A stretch of 25,159 nt of DNA from a virus, in IMG/VR virus record IMGVR_UViG_3300019890_000016, positions 1 to 25,159 of that record. One strand, written 5' to 3'. Positions 18,797-25,159 of the stretch are shown here, piece after piece (the stretch's first letter is position 1; the number at the start of each line of letters is the position of its first letter). The notes under the pieces were generated by a model, which saw only the letters and a list, made by a program, of their open reading frames with translations, was not told the DNA's origin and searched no databases. A program made the position numbers and the translations under genes.

Positions 18797-18994
18797 TTAT
18801 TCTCGATGGCTTTTGACCCAATCAAAAAATGCCTTTTCATCAATTAAAATTCTTCTGCCTATTTTAACAATTACTTTGTCAAATCCATTTATATTTTTAT
18901 TATGTATGAAATTTCTAAGACTACCTGCTGACGGATAATCATGATATTTATACCAATCCGACACAGTAATATATCTAGTTTCTATTTTATCCAT
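18797..18994 (-). CDS. Excisionase-like HTH protein
   Basis: A 65-residue protein. TVSDWYKYHDYPSAGSLRNF, then IHNKNINGFDKVIVKIGRRI and LIDEKAFFDWV follow the HTH_17/excisionase-like pattern: an aromatic-rich helix, 'S.gSLRn.I', then 'K.GrrilIde.aFf.Wv'. Such small proteins act as phage regulators or Xis factors. Its start overlaps the stop of the ribbon-helix-helix gene (TAATG), so both are made together. No integrase was seen in the window, so an excision role cannot be inferred. Confidence 0.65.
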   Translation of the reverse strand: MDKIETRYITVSDWYKYHDYPSAGSLRNFIHNKNINGFDKVIVKIGRRILIDEKAFFDWVKSHRE

Positions 18995-19197
18995 TATTGC
19001 CTCATGTCATTTTTTATTAAAATTTCCAACATTTCTGATCTAGAAATGTTCTGCCCTATATGTTCATTATAAATTTCAGTCAATTGCTCCAATGCCTCAA
19101 TAACAGATTGCTTCATCCTAAATGAAATCACCCTAGTAAATTCTTTGATTGAGTTTTTTTGGGGTCTTCCGCGCCTATATACTATTTTTTTAGCCAT
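18994..19197 (-). CDS. Ribbon-helix-helix (Arc/CopG-like) repressor candidate
   Basis: A 67-residue protein with a basic start (MAKKIVYRRGRPQKNSIKEF), a beta strand TRVISFRMKQ and two helices (SVIEALEQLTEIYNEHIG; SRSEMLEILIKND), the RHH architecture. It divides the late promoter at 19264 from the DUF6496 gene. In P22, Arc and Mnt sit in a comparable immI region. Its own promoter shows TATAAT (19220-19215, minus strand) with the 15-bp palindrome at 19234-19248 just upstream, so the protein may bind that site. Confidence 0.7.
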   Translation of the reverse strand: MAKKIVYRRGRPQKNSIKEFTRVISFRMKQSVIEALEQLTEIYNEHIGQNISRSEMLEILIKNDMRQ

Positions 19198-19214
19198 ATT
19201 TCACTTAAATCATG

Positions 19215-19248
19215 ATTATAGCACGCTAAAAATAATTGTATTACAATT
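19215..19248. promoter_or_regulatory. Leftward -10 and palindromic operator for the RHH gene
   Basis: Minus strand TATAAT (19220-19215) is consensus but has no clear -35 at 17 bp. The position is taken by palindrome AATTGTATTACAATT (19234-19248; arms AATTGTA/TACAATT), identical to 12480-12494. It fits an activator- or repressor-controlled start. Confidence 0.55.
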
Positions 19249-19263
19249 TTCAAATATTTTACA

Positions 19264-19313
19264 TTTACTATTTTTTTACTAAATCTTTACAATTTCTTTT
19301 CATTTGCTATACA
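19264..19313 (+). promoter_or_regulatory. Late promoter 1 with 11-bp-phased boxes (packaging genes)
   Basis: TTTACTA (19264-19270), TTTACTA (19275-19281) and TTTACAA (19286-19292) recur at an exact 11-bp period. The last supplies the -35 TTTACA, with -10 TATACA (19308-19313, 16-bp spacer) or TACAAT (19310-19315, 18 bp). The same array is found before the scaffold gene (23640-23690). Face-to-face box phasing suggests an activator bound in series next to polymerase. Confidence 0.65.
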
Positions 19314-19345
19314 ATAACTAAATATTACTTAAAAAATCTCATTAA

Positions 19346-19552
19346 ATGAACAAAAAATGTCATGTATGTCAAGGCAGACGGACTGTTGCTAGGGATTTTA
19401 ATCAAATCCTATGCTTGGAATGCAAAGCTTCCGGCTGGGATTTAAATCCTCATCGACCAATTGTAGCGCCTGAGCAATCTACTTACGCAATAACTAGCGC
19501 ATTGCCTAAATTATTAAATTCTAAACGGGGAAGGCCAAAAAAAGATGCCTAA
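19346..19552 (+). CDS. Small zinc-finger protein before the terminase genes
   Basis: A 68-residue protein with CHVCQGRRTVARDFNQILCL and the following EC giving C-x-x-C...C-x-x-C ligands, a short zinc ribbon. The middle is variable; the end, KRGRPKKDA, is basic and AT-hook-like (RGRP). It is the first gene of the late operon and overlaps the small terminase by 8 bp. A DNA-binding accessory to packaging is a reasonable inference. The ribosome site is weak. Confidence 0.65.
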   Translation: MNKKCHVCQGRRTVARDFNQILCLECKASGWDLNPHRPIVAPEQSTYAITSALPKLLNSKRGRPKKDA

Positions 19553-20006
19553 ACACACTCTTCAGGCTGAAATTTTTGAAGATGGACTCAATTGTCGCGA
19601 AAGAGAATTTTGCCATGCGTATTTAATGAATGGTCTGGATATGTCCAGAACCATGAAGGCTCTGGGTAAAAATGATAGAAGACAATCTTATATTTATTTG
19701 GGGCGAGAGGTCGTTAAAAATTATTTAAAGAAGAGAGTAGAAGCCATGGAAAAGAAGTTTGATGTCAGTTTTGAAGATAAATTGAAATATTTATGGCGAT
19801 TAGCTCATATTTCCACCCCTCCAGATGCTACTACGCATATAGGTAATAGACCGGATATCTCCAAAAATTGCATCAATGAAATGAACCGCATGCAAGGGCA
19901 TCATGCTCCTGAACAATATATTCATGGTCTAAAAAAAGATTCAGATATTGCAGAAGGAAACGCCATATTGGAATCGTTACTAGCAAAACATAAAAAAGAA
20001 TGCTGA
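19545..20006 (+). CDS. terS: Terminase small subunit
   Basis: A 153-residue protein with the small-terminase layout: an N-terminal helix-turn-helix region (LNCREREFCHAYLMNGLDMS, RTMKALGKNDRRQSYIYLGR, then NYLKKRVEAME) that recognises the pac or cos site, and a helical oligomerisation region (residues about 75-150). 'REREFCHAYL..G' followed by 'g.....Sy.yl...vv..YL.kR...' is the usual pattern. Position directly before the large subunit, with a 7-bp overlap, confirms it. The C-terminus (ILESLLAKHKKEC) should contact the large subunit. Confidence 0.75.
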   Translation: MPKHTLQAEIFEDGLNCREREFCHAYLMNGLDMSRTMKALGKNDRRQSYIYLGREVVKNYLKKRVEAMEKKFDVSFEDKLKYLWRLAHISTPPDATTHIGNRPDISKNCINEMNRMQGHHAPEQYIHGLKKDSDIAEGNAILESLLAKHKKEC

Positions 20007-21550
20007 TAACTCCAGAATCGCAAAATCATGGAATATTAGAAGCAAAAGCTCAATTATTAGGCTCTCTATTGCTTTTCATTCGTACTTTTTTTCAATTAAG
20101 AACAGGTCGTGAATTTGCATTACCTGAACCTGTGGGCCGTGAATGTCATATTGTGACCATTTGTAGAGAATTGACCAAGGTTTTTTATCTTGAAACCAAT
20201 AGATTACTCATTAATGTACCTCCAGGACATTATAAGAGCACGATCCTTTCTTATTTTGTAGCATGGTGTTTTGCCCATTATGGGGATTGCCAATTTCTTT
20301 ATATCAGTTATGCACATGATTTAGCTGCTAAACATACGGCCAATATTAAAGGCATTATGCAATTACCCTATTACAAAAAATTGTTTAATGTCGAAATTAG
20401 TCGTGATTCATCGGCTAAAGATGATTTTAAAACCACAGCGGGCGGCGCGGTAAAAGCATTTGGTAGTTCGGGAGGTATTACGGGACAAGATGCAGGATTG
20501 CCGAATCAAAACCGATTTACGGGTGCTGGGATCATGGATGATATGCACAAACCCGATGAAGTTCACAGTGATTCTGTTCGAAAAAAAGTCATAACGAATT
20601 ATGAAGAAACTATTTTACCTCGTCCGCGTGCTCCTAATGTACCGCTTTTGCTAATAGCTCAAGTATTGCATGAAGATGATTTGACTTATTATTTTAGAGA
20701 AAATAGGGATGGTGGGAATTGGAAAAAAGTTGTTTTAGCCGCGAGGGATGAAGTAGGTAATATTTTAAATCCTATGGCAACCAGTAAAGCCATGTTAGAT
20801 GGTTTTGAAAAATACCAGCCGTACATGTATGCCTCTCAATATCAACAAAATGCCATTCCGTCAGGTGGTGGTATCTTCAAAAAAGATGATTTTTACCTGA
20901 TGCACGAAGATCCAGACATCATCGCCACCTTTATTACCTGCGATACCGCCGAAACGGAGAAAACTTGCAACGATGCGTCTGTTTTTAGTTTCTGGGGTTT
21001 GTATAAATTGAATGATTTCCATAGAGAAATTAATCAATATGCTCTGCATTGGATCGATTGTGAAGAAATGAGAGTGCAGCCTTCTGAATTAGAGGCTGAG
21101 TTTCTGCAATTTTATTCTCGCTGTATGACTTATAAAGTAAAACCTTCATTTGCCGCTATAGAGAAAAAATCTACAGGAGTGACATTAATCTCGGTATTAG
21201 GAAAAATTAGAGGACTTAATATCCGCCCTATTGAACGTCCTGCACACAGTGGCAGTAAAATTGATCGCTTTCTAAATATCCAATATCACGTTCGAAAAGG
21301 ACTCATTTCTTTACCTAAATTTGCTCGGCACACTGAAATGTGCATTAAACATTGCAGCAAAATAACCGCTAACAATTCCCATGCTTTTGATGATATTGCC
21401 GACACTTTATATGACGGAGTGAAAATAGCGCTTATCGATCAGTCTGTGATTGCTGTGGATTATGACGATGATAGTGACCGAATTTTAGAAAAAATTACAT
21501 CACATTATAAAAAAGAAAACCGAATGAGAGGACGATTATATGAACACTGA
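20000..21550 (+). CDS. terL: Terminase large subunit
   Basis: A 516-residue packaging ATPase/nuclease. The Walker A-like motif is NVPPGHYKS (72-80), with the adenine-side sequence around 95-106 (GDCQFLYISYAHD). Walker B is GAGIMDDMHKPDEV (175-188, acidic DD). The C-terminal RNase H-like nuclease starts at FITCDTAETEK (311-321, D315), with later acids in the AIEKKSTGV and HAFDDIADTLYDGV segments. It drives DNA into the procapsid and cuts it. It is the usual length for the family, overlaps TerS by 7 bp and the portal by 11 bp, and shows no disruption. Confidence 0.9.
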   Translation: MLITPESQNHGILEAKAQLLGSLLLFIRTFFQLRTGREFALPEPVGRECHIVTICRELTKVFYLETNRLLINVPPGHYKSTILSYFVAWCFAHYGDCQFLYISYAHDLAAKHTANIKGIMQLPYYKKLFNVEISRDSSAKDDFKTTAGGAVKAFGSSGGITGQDAGLPNQNRFTGAGIMDDMHKPDEVHSDSVRKKVITNYEETILPRPRAPNVPLLLIAQVLHEDDLTYYFRENRDGGNWKKVVLAARDEVGNILNPMATSKAMLDGFEKYQPYMYASQYQQNAIPSGGGIFKKDDFYLMHEDPDIIATFITCDTAETEKTCNDASVFSFWGLYKLNDFHREINQYALHWIDCEEMRVQPSELEAEFLQFYSRCMTYKVKPSFAAIEKKSTGVTLISVLGKIRGLNIRPIERPAHSGSKIDRFLNIQYHVRKGLISLPKFARHTEMCIKHCSKITANNSHAFDDIADTLYDGVKIALIDQSVIAVDYDDDSDRILEKITSHYKKENRMRGRLYEH

Positions 21551-23639
21551 TGATTATTTAAAAAGTGTTAAAAAAAGGATTGAAGAAAGTTACATCACTA
21601 ATCGAGATAATTATGAAGATTATAATCGTTCTAGGCGTTTTTTATACAAAAGTACCTTAACCGAAGATCAGATCTCTTTATTAAAAGAGCTAGGGCGTCC
21701 CACATTAGAATTTAATATCTGTGAAGCCTACGTATCTCGATTGTGCGGTGAGTTTTCTAAACAAGAGCCATCCATTGAAGTCAGACAAGAAGATGGATTG
21801 CAGCAAATGGATCCTCGCATGCCTAAATTGGTTGAAGGTATTACTCGATCCATATTTGATGATGCAAAAACAGATTATTTAGAATATGAGACTTACAAAG
21901 AAACACTCAGTGGAGGGTTTAGCGTTTGGAAGGTCTATACCGATTACACTAATCCCATGTCATTTAATCAACAAATTAAAGTTAAAAAAGTGTTCGATCC
22001 AACGCTGTGTGGGTTTGATGTGTGTGCGCGTGAATCATCAAAATGTGATGGGAATTATTGTTTTGAACTTTATCCTAAGCGAATCAGCGATATTGAAAAG
22101 GAATTTGGCAGTAAAGCTATTAAAGATTTAAAAGTAACTAAAGAAATAGGGGGATTTAATTGGTGCTTCACAGGCGCTGAAGATGATATTGCATTAATTG
22201 GTGATTTTTTTGAAAAAAGACAAAAAAAAGCCACTATCGTTAGATTAGTAACGGGTGATGTTATGACCACGGATGATTACGATCAAATGGTGGAACAATT
22301 TAATGCTAAAGGAATGTTTATGCAAGCCCCTGGAATTGAGGGGAAACCACGAAAAACCATGTTAACGACTATTTATCATGCCCAAGTACTTCAGAATAAA
22401 ATTCTGATGGAAGAAGAAACGGATTATAACCATCTTCCATTAGTATATTTCAGTGGAAATGCGTCCATTATTAGAGATTCTGGGCAAGGTAATGCAAAAG
22501 AAATTACGCGCTCTTATGTTAAAAATGCTGAAGGCATTCAACGATTGATGAACTTTTCAGGTCAAAGTTTGGCGAATGAACTTGAAAATATTGTTCAACA
22601 TAAATGGGTTGTGGCTAAAAAAGCAATTCCTAAAAATTATCAAGATGCTTATCGAAATCCACAAGTCGCCAATGTTCTTGTATTTAATCATGTAGATGAA
22701 ACAGGTAAAGAAATTCCCCCTCCTCGTGAAGTGCAACGTACCCCAGCACCACCTGAAGTGACCAATACGTTTATGTCGGCAAGTAAAGTGATGCAAAGTA
22801 TTTTAGGAAGTTATGATGCTGCGTTAGGTATTAATAATAATCAATTGAGCGGGCTTGCAATACAAGAAGGGGCAACTCAATCTAATGCCGCAGCAATGCC
22901 GTACATTATTGGGTTTTTGAAAGGTCTTAATCAAACGGCACAAATTATCGTTGATTTAATCCCCAAATATTATAAAACACCACGGACAGTTCCCATAGTT
23001 GATTCGGCAGGTCGTAAAGAATATGTTTTGGTAAACCATGAACAGGGGATCCCTCTTAAATATAATACCAATGCGTTGCAAATCAAGATCAGTGCGGGTG
23101 TTAATTTCGCCATACAACAAGAAAAAGCGTTGAACGTTATTATACAACTTTCGAAAGAATCGCCTTTATTCCAACAATTCATCAATCAATATGGATTAGA
23201 TATATTTTTGGACAATATCGATATTCGTGGCATTGATCAACTGAAACAGTCAGCAACTCAATTCATGAAACAATTACAGGAACAACAGGCTGAACAAGCG
23301 CAAATGGCAAAAATGATGAATCCCGCCGCGCTTAAAGATCGAGAATTGAGTCAAAAAGATAAAAAAATTGAAATTGATGCTCAATTAGATTCCGCTCGAA
23401 TTTCTAATGAACAAGAAGGGTTGGCTACTGAACGGATGCTGGCATTAGCTCAAATTGGGAAAATGACTGACGACCAAACTTTAGAAGCTAATAAAATACA
23501 GGCTGAAAATGCACGAACGGCGTCTGAATCGATCTTAAAAATGAACCATCAACAGCATACTCATGCCATAGATTTATTGTCGATGCACCATAAGAATGAA
23601 CAAGCTAAAAAATCACAATCTGAAAAAACTTACAGATAA
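21540..23639 (+). CDS. Portal protein, P22-like
   Basis: A 699-residue protein, as long as P22 gp1 (about 725). Characteristic segments: a charged N-terminal helix (YLKSVKKRIEESYITNRDNY), ELGRPTLEFNICEAYVSRLC, a central domain with YFSGN and KEITRSYVKNAEGIQRLMNF (the portal wing/clip region), PEVTNTFMSASKVMQSILGS, NNNQLSGLAIQEGATQSNAA and a long Gln/Lys coiled coil at the end (about 575-699). The coiled coil fits the P22 barrel. It forms the dodecameric vertex for DNA entry and tail attachment. Overlaps TerL by 11 bp and is followed by the second late promoter. Confidence 0.85.
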   Translation: MNTDDYLKSVKKRIEESYITNRDNYEDYNRSRRFLYKSTLTEDQISLLKELGRPTLEFNICEAYVSRLCGEFSKQEPSIEVRQEDGLQQMDPRMPKLVEGITRSIFDDAKTDYLEYETYKETLSGGFSVWKVYTDYTNPMSFNQQIKVKKVFDPTLCGFDVCARESSKCDGNYCFELYPKRISDIEKEFGSKAIKDLKVTKEIGGFNWCFTGAEDDIALIGDFFEKRQKKATIVRLVTGDVMTTDDYDQMVEQFNAKGMFMQAPGIEGKPRKTMLTTIYHAQVLQNKILMEEETDYNHLPLVYFSGNASIIRDSGQGNAKEITRSYVKNAEGIQRLMNFSGQSLANELENIVQHKWVVAKKAIPKNYQDAYRNPQVANVLVFNHVDETGKEIPPPREVQRTPAPPEVTNTFMSASKVMQSILGSYDAALGINNNQLSGLAIQEGATQSNAAAMPYIIGFLKGLNQTAQIIVDLIPKYYKTPRTVPIVDSAGRKEYVLVNHEQGIPLKYNTNALQIKISAGVNFAIQQEKALNVIIQLSKESPLFQQFINQYGLDIFLDNIDIRGIDQLKQSATQFMKQLQEQQAEQAQMAKMMNPAALKDRELSQKDKKIEIDAQLDSARISNEQEGLATERMLALAQIGKMTDDQTLEANKIQAENARTASESILKMNHQQHTHAIDLLSMHHKNEQAKKSQSEKTYR

Positions 23640-23690
23640 TTTACTATTTTTTTACTATTTCTTTACAATAGTAAAAAACGGTGTTATAAA
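23640..23690 (+). promoter_or_regulatory. Late promoter 2 with 11-bp-phased boxes (scaffold/coat)
   Basis: TTTACTA (23640-23646), TTTACTA (23651-23657) and TTTACAA (23662-23668) at an exact 11-bp period; -35 TTTACA (23662-23667), 17-bp spacer, -10 TATAAA (23685-23690). The upstream ~29 bp are almost identical to those before the packaging genes. It starts at the portal stop, so scaffold and coat get an extra dose relative to portal. Confidence 0.7.
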
Positions 23691-23698
23691 TACAACAG

Positions 23699-23794
23699 CT
23701 ACGGAGCTATCCGAATTTAAAAATAGTCGAGACCTATGCGTTATGTAGGGCAGACCATAACGAGACCCATGCGTAGTGGGGATAACCGTGACGG
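23699..23794 (+). promoter_or_regulatory. Structured leader of the scaffold gene, pseudoknot-capable
   Basis: Three successive elements start at GAGACCTATGCG, GAGACCCATGCG and AACCGTGACGG: hairpins CCTA/TAGG (23733-23736/23746-23749), CCCA/TGGG (23766-23769/23777-23780) and CCG/CGG (23786-23788/23792-23794). The loop of the first contains CGTTATG (23739-23745), which is fully complementary to CATAACG (23756-23762), so an H-type pseudoknot can form. Loop word CGTAG (23772-23776) of the second can pair with CTACG (23699-23703). A ribosome site (gaggt) and ATG follow 20-26 bases later. Confidence 0.6.
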
Positions 23795-23819
23795 GGCAAT
23801 AGTCAACAAGAGGTGTTAA

Positions 23820-24560
23820 ATGACCCAAGAAAATGTGGGTGACGTAAGTCAAAATCAGAGTTCCGAATCTTCGTCTGGGATATCTTCTTCAACAGAAAGC
23901 TATACAGCTCCTGTCGAAAAAATGATATCGCAAAGTAAAGTCGATGAAATTGTTAAATCAGTGAAATATGAAGGTAATCGCAGACTTGATGAATTAAGAC
24001 AAAAATATGAGTCTGGTTCTTCAAATAATGCGGCACCTGTTCCAGCCCAACAAGCGAATGTGAGTAAAGATGACGTATCGAAAATGATACAAGGAGCTTT
24101 ACAAAATGAATTATCAACATTGGCGCGCCAAGCTGAAGAACAAGTGCAGCAAAAACAAGTAAATGAACTGGTTAATAATTTCACCTCTAAAATGGACGCA
24201 GGGAAAGAAAAATACAGTGATTTTGATGATGTAACGAAGAACATCAATTTTGGTGCGATTCCGCATACGGTTGCGAGATTGACCACTGAAATTGATAATG
24301 GCACAGATGTCATATATGAACTTGCTAAAAACAAGCCGATGCAACTGATGCAATTAGAATCGTTATTATCTACGCAACCACATTTAGCCCGTCAAGCATT
24401 AAGAGAACTTTCCGAGTCGATTAAAGTAAATGACAAAGGAAAGCAAGTTCAACATGCAAGAGAGCCCTTGAGTCAACTAGCACAATCAAATGTTGGTGTA
24501 GATGATGGCTCCGATCTTTCCATTGGTGATTTAAGAAAAAATCCACCCTGGAAACGATAA
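23820..24560 (+). CDS. Scaffolding protein
   Basis: A 246-residue, Ser/Gln/Glu-rich protein with no hydrophobic core. An N-terminal disordered acidic stretch (VSQNQSSESSSGISSSTESY), a helical middle (VDEIVKSVKYEGNRRLDELR; LARQAEEQVQQKQVNELVNN), and a basic C-terminal end (GDLRKNPPWKR). Phage scaffolds typically show this low-complexity acidic front and a basic C-terminal coat-binding hook. Position between portal and coat is diagnostic. Gaggt ribosome site. It should guide coat assembly, then leave the procapsid. Confidence 0.75.
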   Translation: MTQENVGDVSQNQSSESSSGISSSTESYTAPVEKMISQSKVDEIVKSVKYEGNRRLDELRQKYESGSSNNAAPVPAQQANVSKDDVSKMIQGALQNELSTLARQAEEQVQQKQVNELVNNFTSKMDAGKEKYSDFDDVTKNINFGAIPHTVARLTTEIDNGTDVIYELAKNKPMQLMQLESLLSTQPHLARQALRELSESIKVNDKGKQVQHAREPLSQLAQSNVGVDDGSDLSIGDLRKNPPWKR

Positions 24561-24575
24561 AATTTCGTTATGAGA

Positions 24576-24618
24576 GACAGCCATTATCTAAAAATCGAGG
24601 ATTTTTATCATGGCTGTC
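24576..24618 (+). promoter_or_regulatory. Translational-control hairpin over the coat start codon
   Basis: GACAGCCAT (24576-24584) pairs perfectly with ATGGCTGTC (24610-24618), whose first three bases are the coat ATG. Inside, AAAAATC/GATTTTT (24590-24596/24600-24606) pair around loop GAG; the ribosome site gagga (24597-24601) is in the loop and first stem base. Start codon and ribosome site are therefore both within one RNA fold. Confidence 0.7.
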
Positions 24619-25159
24619 CCACAAAATGGTTTGCAAAATGTACAGACGTATCAAAAAACAGAACTTGCTTATCTTTTAAATGAATTTGCGCTTATTGCAA
24701 ATACTAATAAACGCTTCAAAAATTTCAATGACTTGACCGCAAATTTAGGCGATACAGTAACCTATGATGCGCCAGCTCGTTATTTAGGTTACAACGGTTT
24801 AGTAGTAACAATGCAGCCTTCCGTTCAACAAGTCGTCTCATTGACTTGCAGTCAAGCTTACAATATCTCAAGTGCGTTTACAGACCAACAATTTATTTTC
24901 AATGCGCGTTCTTATATTGACCGGTTCGATGAAGCCGCCATTAAAGAATTGGGTACTGCAATTGAATATGATATTGGATTGAATGCCATTAGCGGTGTGG
25001 TCATTAATGACCCTCAAAATTCAAATTTTGGTGTTAAACAAACTCAATCTGGGCCCTATCGATTCTATTACGCAGGACTAAGCGGCACAACGTTAACTCC
25101 GATAAATAGCTATACATTGCTGGCTCAAGCAATTGCTAATTTTAAAGATTATGGTGCAG
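24610..25159 (+). CDS. Major coat protein, P22-like (3' truncated)
   Basis: Opens with MAVPQNGLQNVQTYQKTELA and continues open to the right edge (183 full codons seen). 'LANTNKRFKNFNDLTANLGDTV..d.P.Ry...', 'V..vVSLTCSQAYNISSAFTDQQFIFN', 'F.E..I..a...lg..iEydi' match the N-terminal part of P22-type coat proteins (PF11651), which are about 430 residues, so more than half is outside. It forms the T=7 shell with scaffold help. Starts 49 bp after the scaffold stop, with the ATG buried in a hairpin. Confidence 0.8.
   Translation, partial: MAVPQNGLQNVQTYQKTELAYLLNEFALIANTNKRFKNFNDLTANLGDTVTYDAPARYLGYNGLVVTMQPSVQQVVSLTCSQAYNISSAFTDQQFIFNARSYIDRFDEAAIKELGTAIEYDIGLNAISGVVINDPQNSNFGVKQTQSGPYRFYYAGLSGTTLTPINSYTLLAQAIANFKDYGA

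Noticed and set aside
18994-19197. RHH plus partner as a toxin-antitoxin pair
   Set aside because: The partner (18797-18994) looks like a DNA-binding excisionase-type protein rather than a toxin; a regulatory pair is the better reading.
23900-24334. 144-codon minus-strand frame inside the scaffold gene
   Set aside because: Cys/Ser/Phe-rich translation of the antisense of a low-complexity gene; the scaffold assignment is well supported.
1-25159. tRNA genes, CRISPR arrays, integrase or transposase genes
   Set aside because: No cloverleaf with a GTTC-type T arm, no regular repeat-spacer array, and no tyrosine/serine recombinase or transposase motif was seen on reading both strands.

Overview
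This window is the non-virion half plus the start of the head operon of a tailed phage or prophage from an AT-rich (roughly one-third G+C by eye) bacterium. The P22-type order of small terminase, large terminase, long P22-like portal, scaffold and P22-like coat protein indicates a podovirus-like virion. The host is probably a low-GC gammaproteobacterium, but no host gene is present, so this is inference. The first bases are the end of a tail-fibre gene and the last bases lie inside the coat gene. On a circular or permuted map the late operon would run off the right edge and re-enter at the left.

Layout. Bases 1-1619 (+): tail-fibre C-terminus and three small genes, one with a signal peptide and one with a C-terminal membrane helix. 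Bases 1609-2579 (-): a helix-turn-helix regulator, a broken conserved phage gene and a Cys-rich small protein. Bases 2580-2751: a divergent promoter/operator region. Bases 2752-7566 (+): early operon with a P-loop ATPase, a Gp157-like protein, an SSB-like DUF669 protein, a structured intergenic RNA, a lambda O-like initiator carrying candidate origin iterons, a lambda P-like loader and a VRR-NUC nuclease. Bases 7523-11375 (-): about a dozen tiny, mostly unrecognised genes ending in a small HTH gene. Bases 11376-14496 (+): an accessory segment with an AlpA-like regulator, a decayed HTH gene filled with perfect hairpins, a winged-helix-like gene, a DUF1660-like zinc protein and a repeat (DUF551-like) protein. 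Bases 14624-18407 (+): small membrane proteins, a DUF6378-like protein, a GH108 endolysin, a tandem paralog pair and a small-RNA-like unit. Bases 18445-18794: a long RNA hairpin and a DUF6496-like gene. Bases 18797-19197 (-): a ribbon-helix-helix repressor candidate and an excisionase-like HTH gene. Bases 19346-25159 (+): the packaging and head operon.

The regulatory DNA is the most unusual part. Two late promoters, in front of the packaging genes and the scaffold gene, share three direct TTTACTA/TTTACAA boxes at an exact 11-bp period. A 15-bp palindrome occurs at three regulatory gaps. The scaffold leader can form an H-type pseudoknot. The coat start codon lies in a perfect hairpin. A sigma70-like promoter is followed within about 65 bp by a strong terminator. 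Three iterons plus nine GATC sites and an AT-rich stretch lie inside the initiator gene. Two near-matches to the chromosomal parS site lie in small intergenic gaps. No integrase, tRNA, CRISPR array or insertion sequence was found. Functions are motif-level readings made without database searches.
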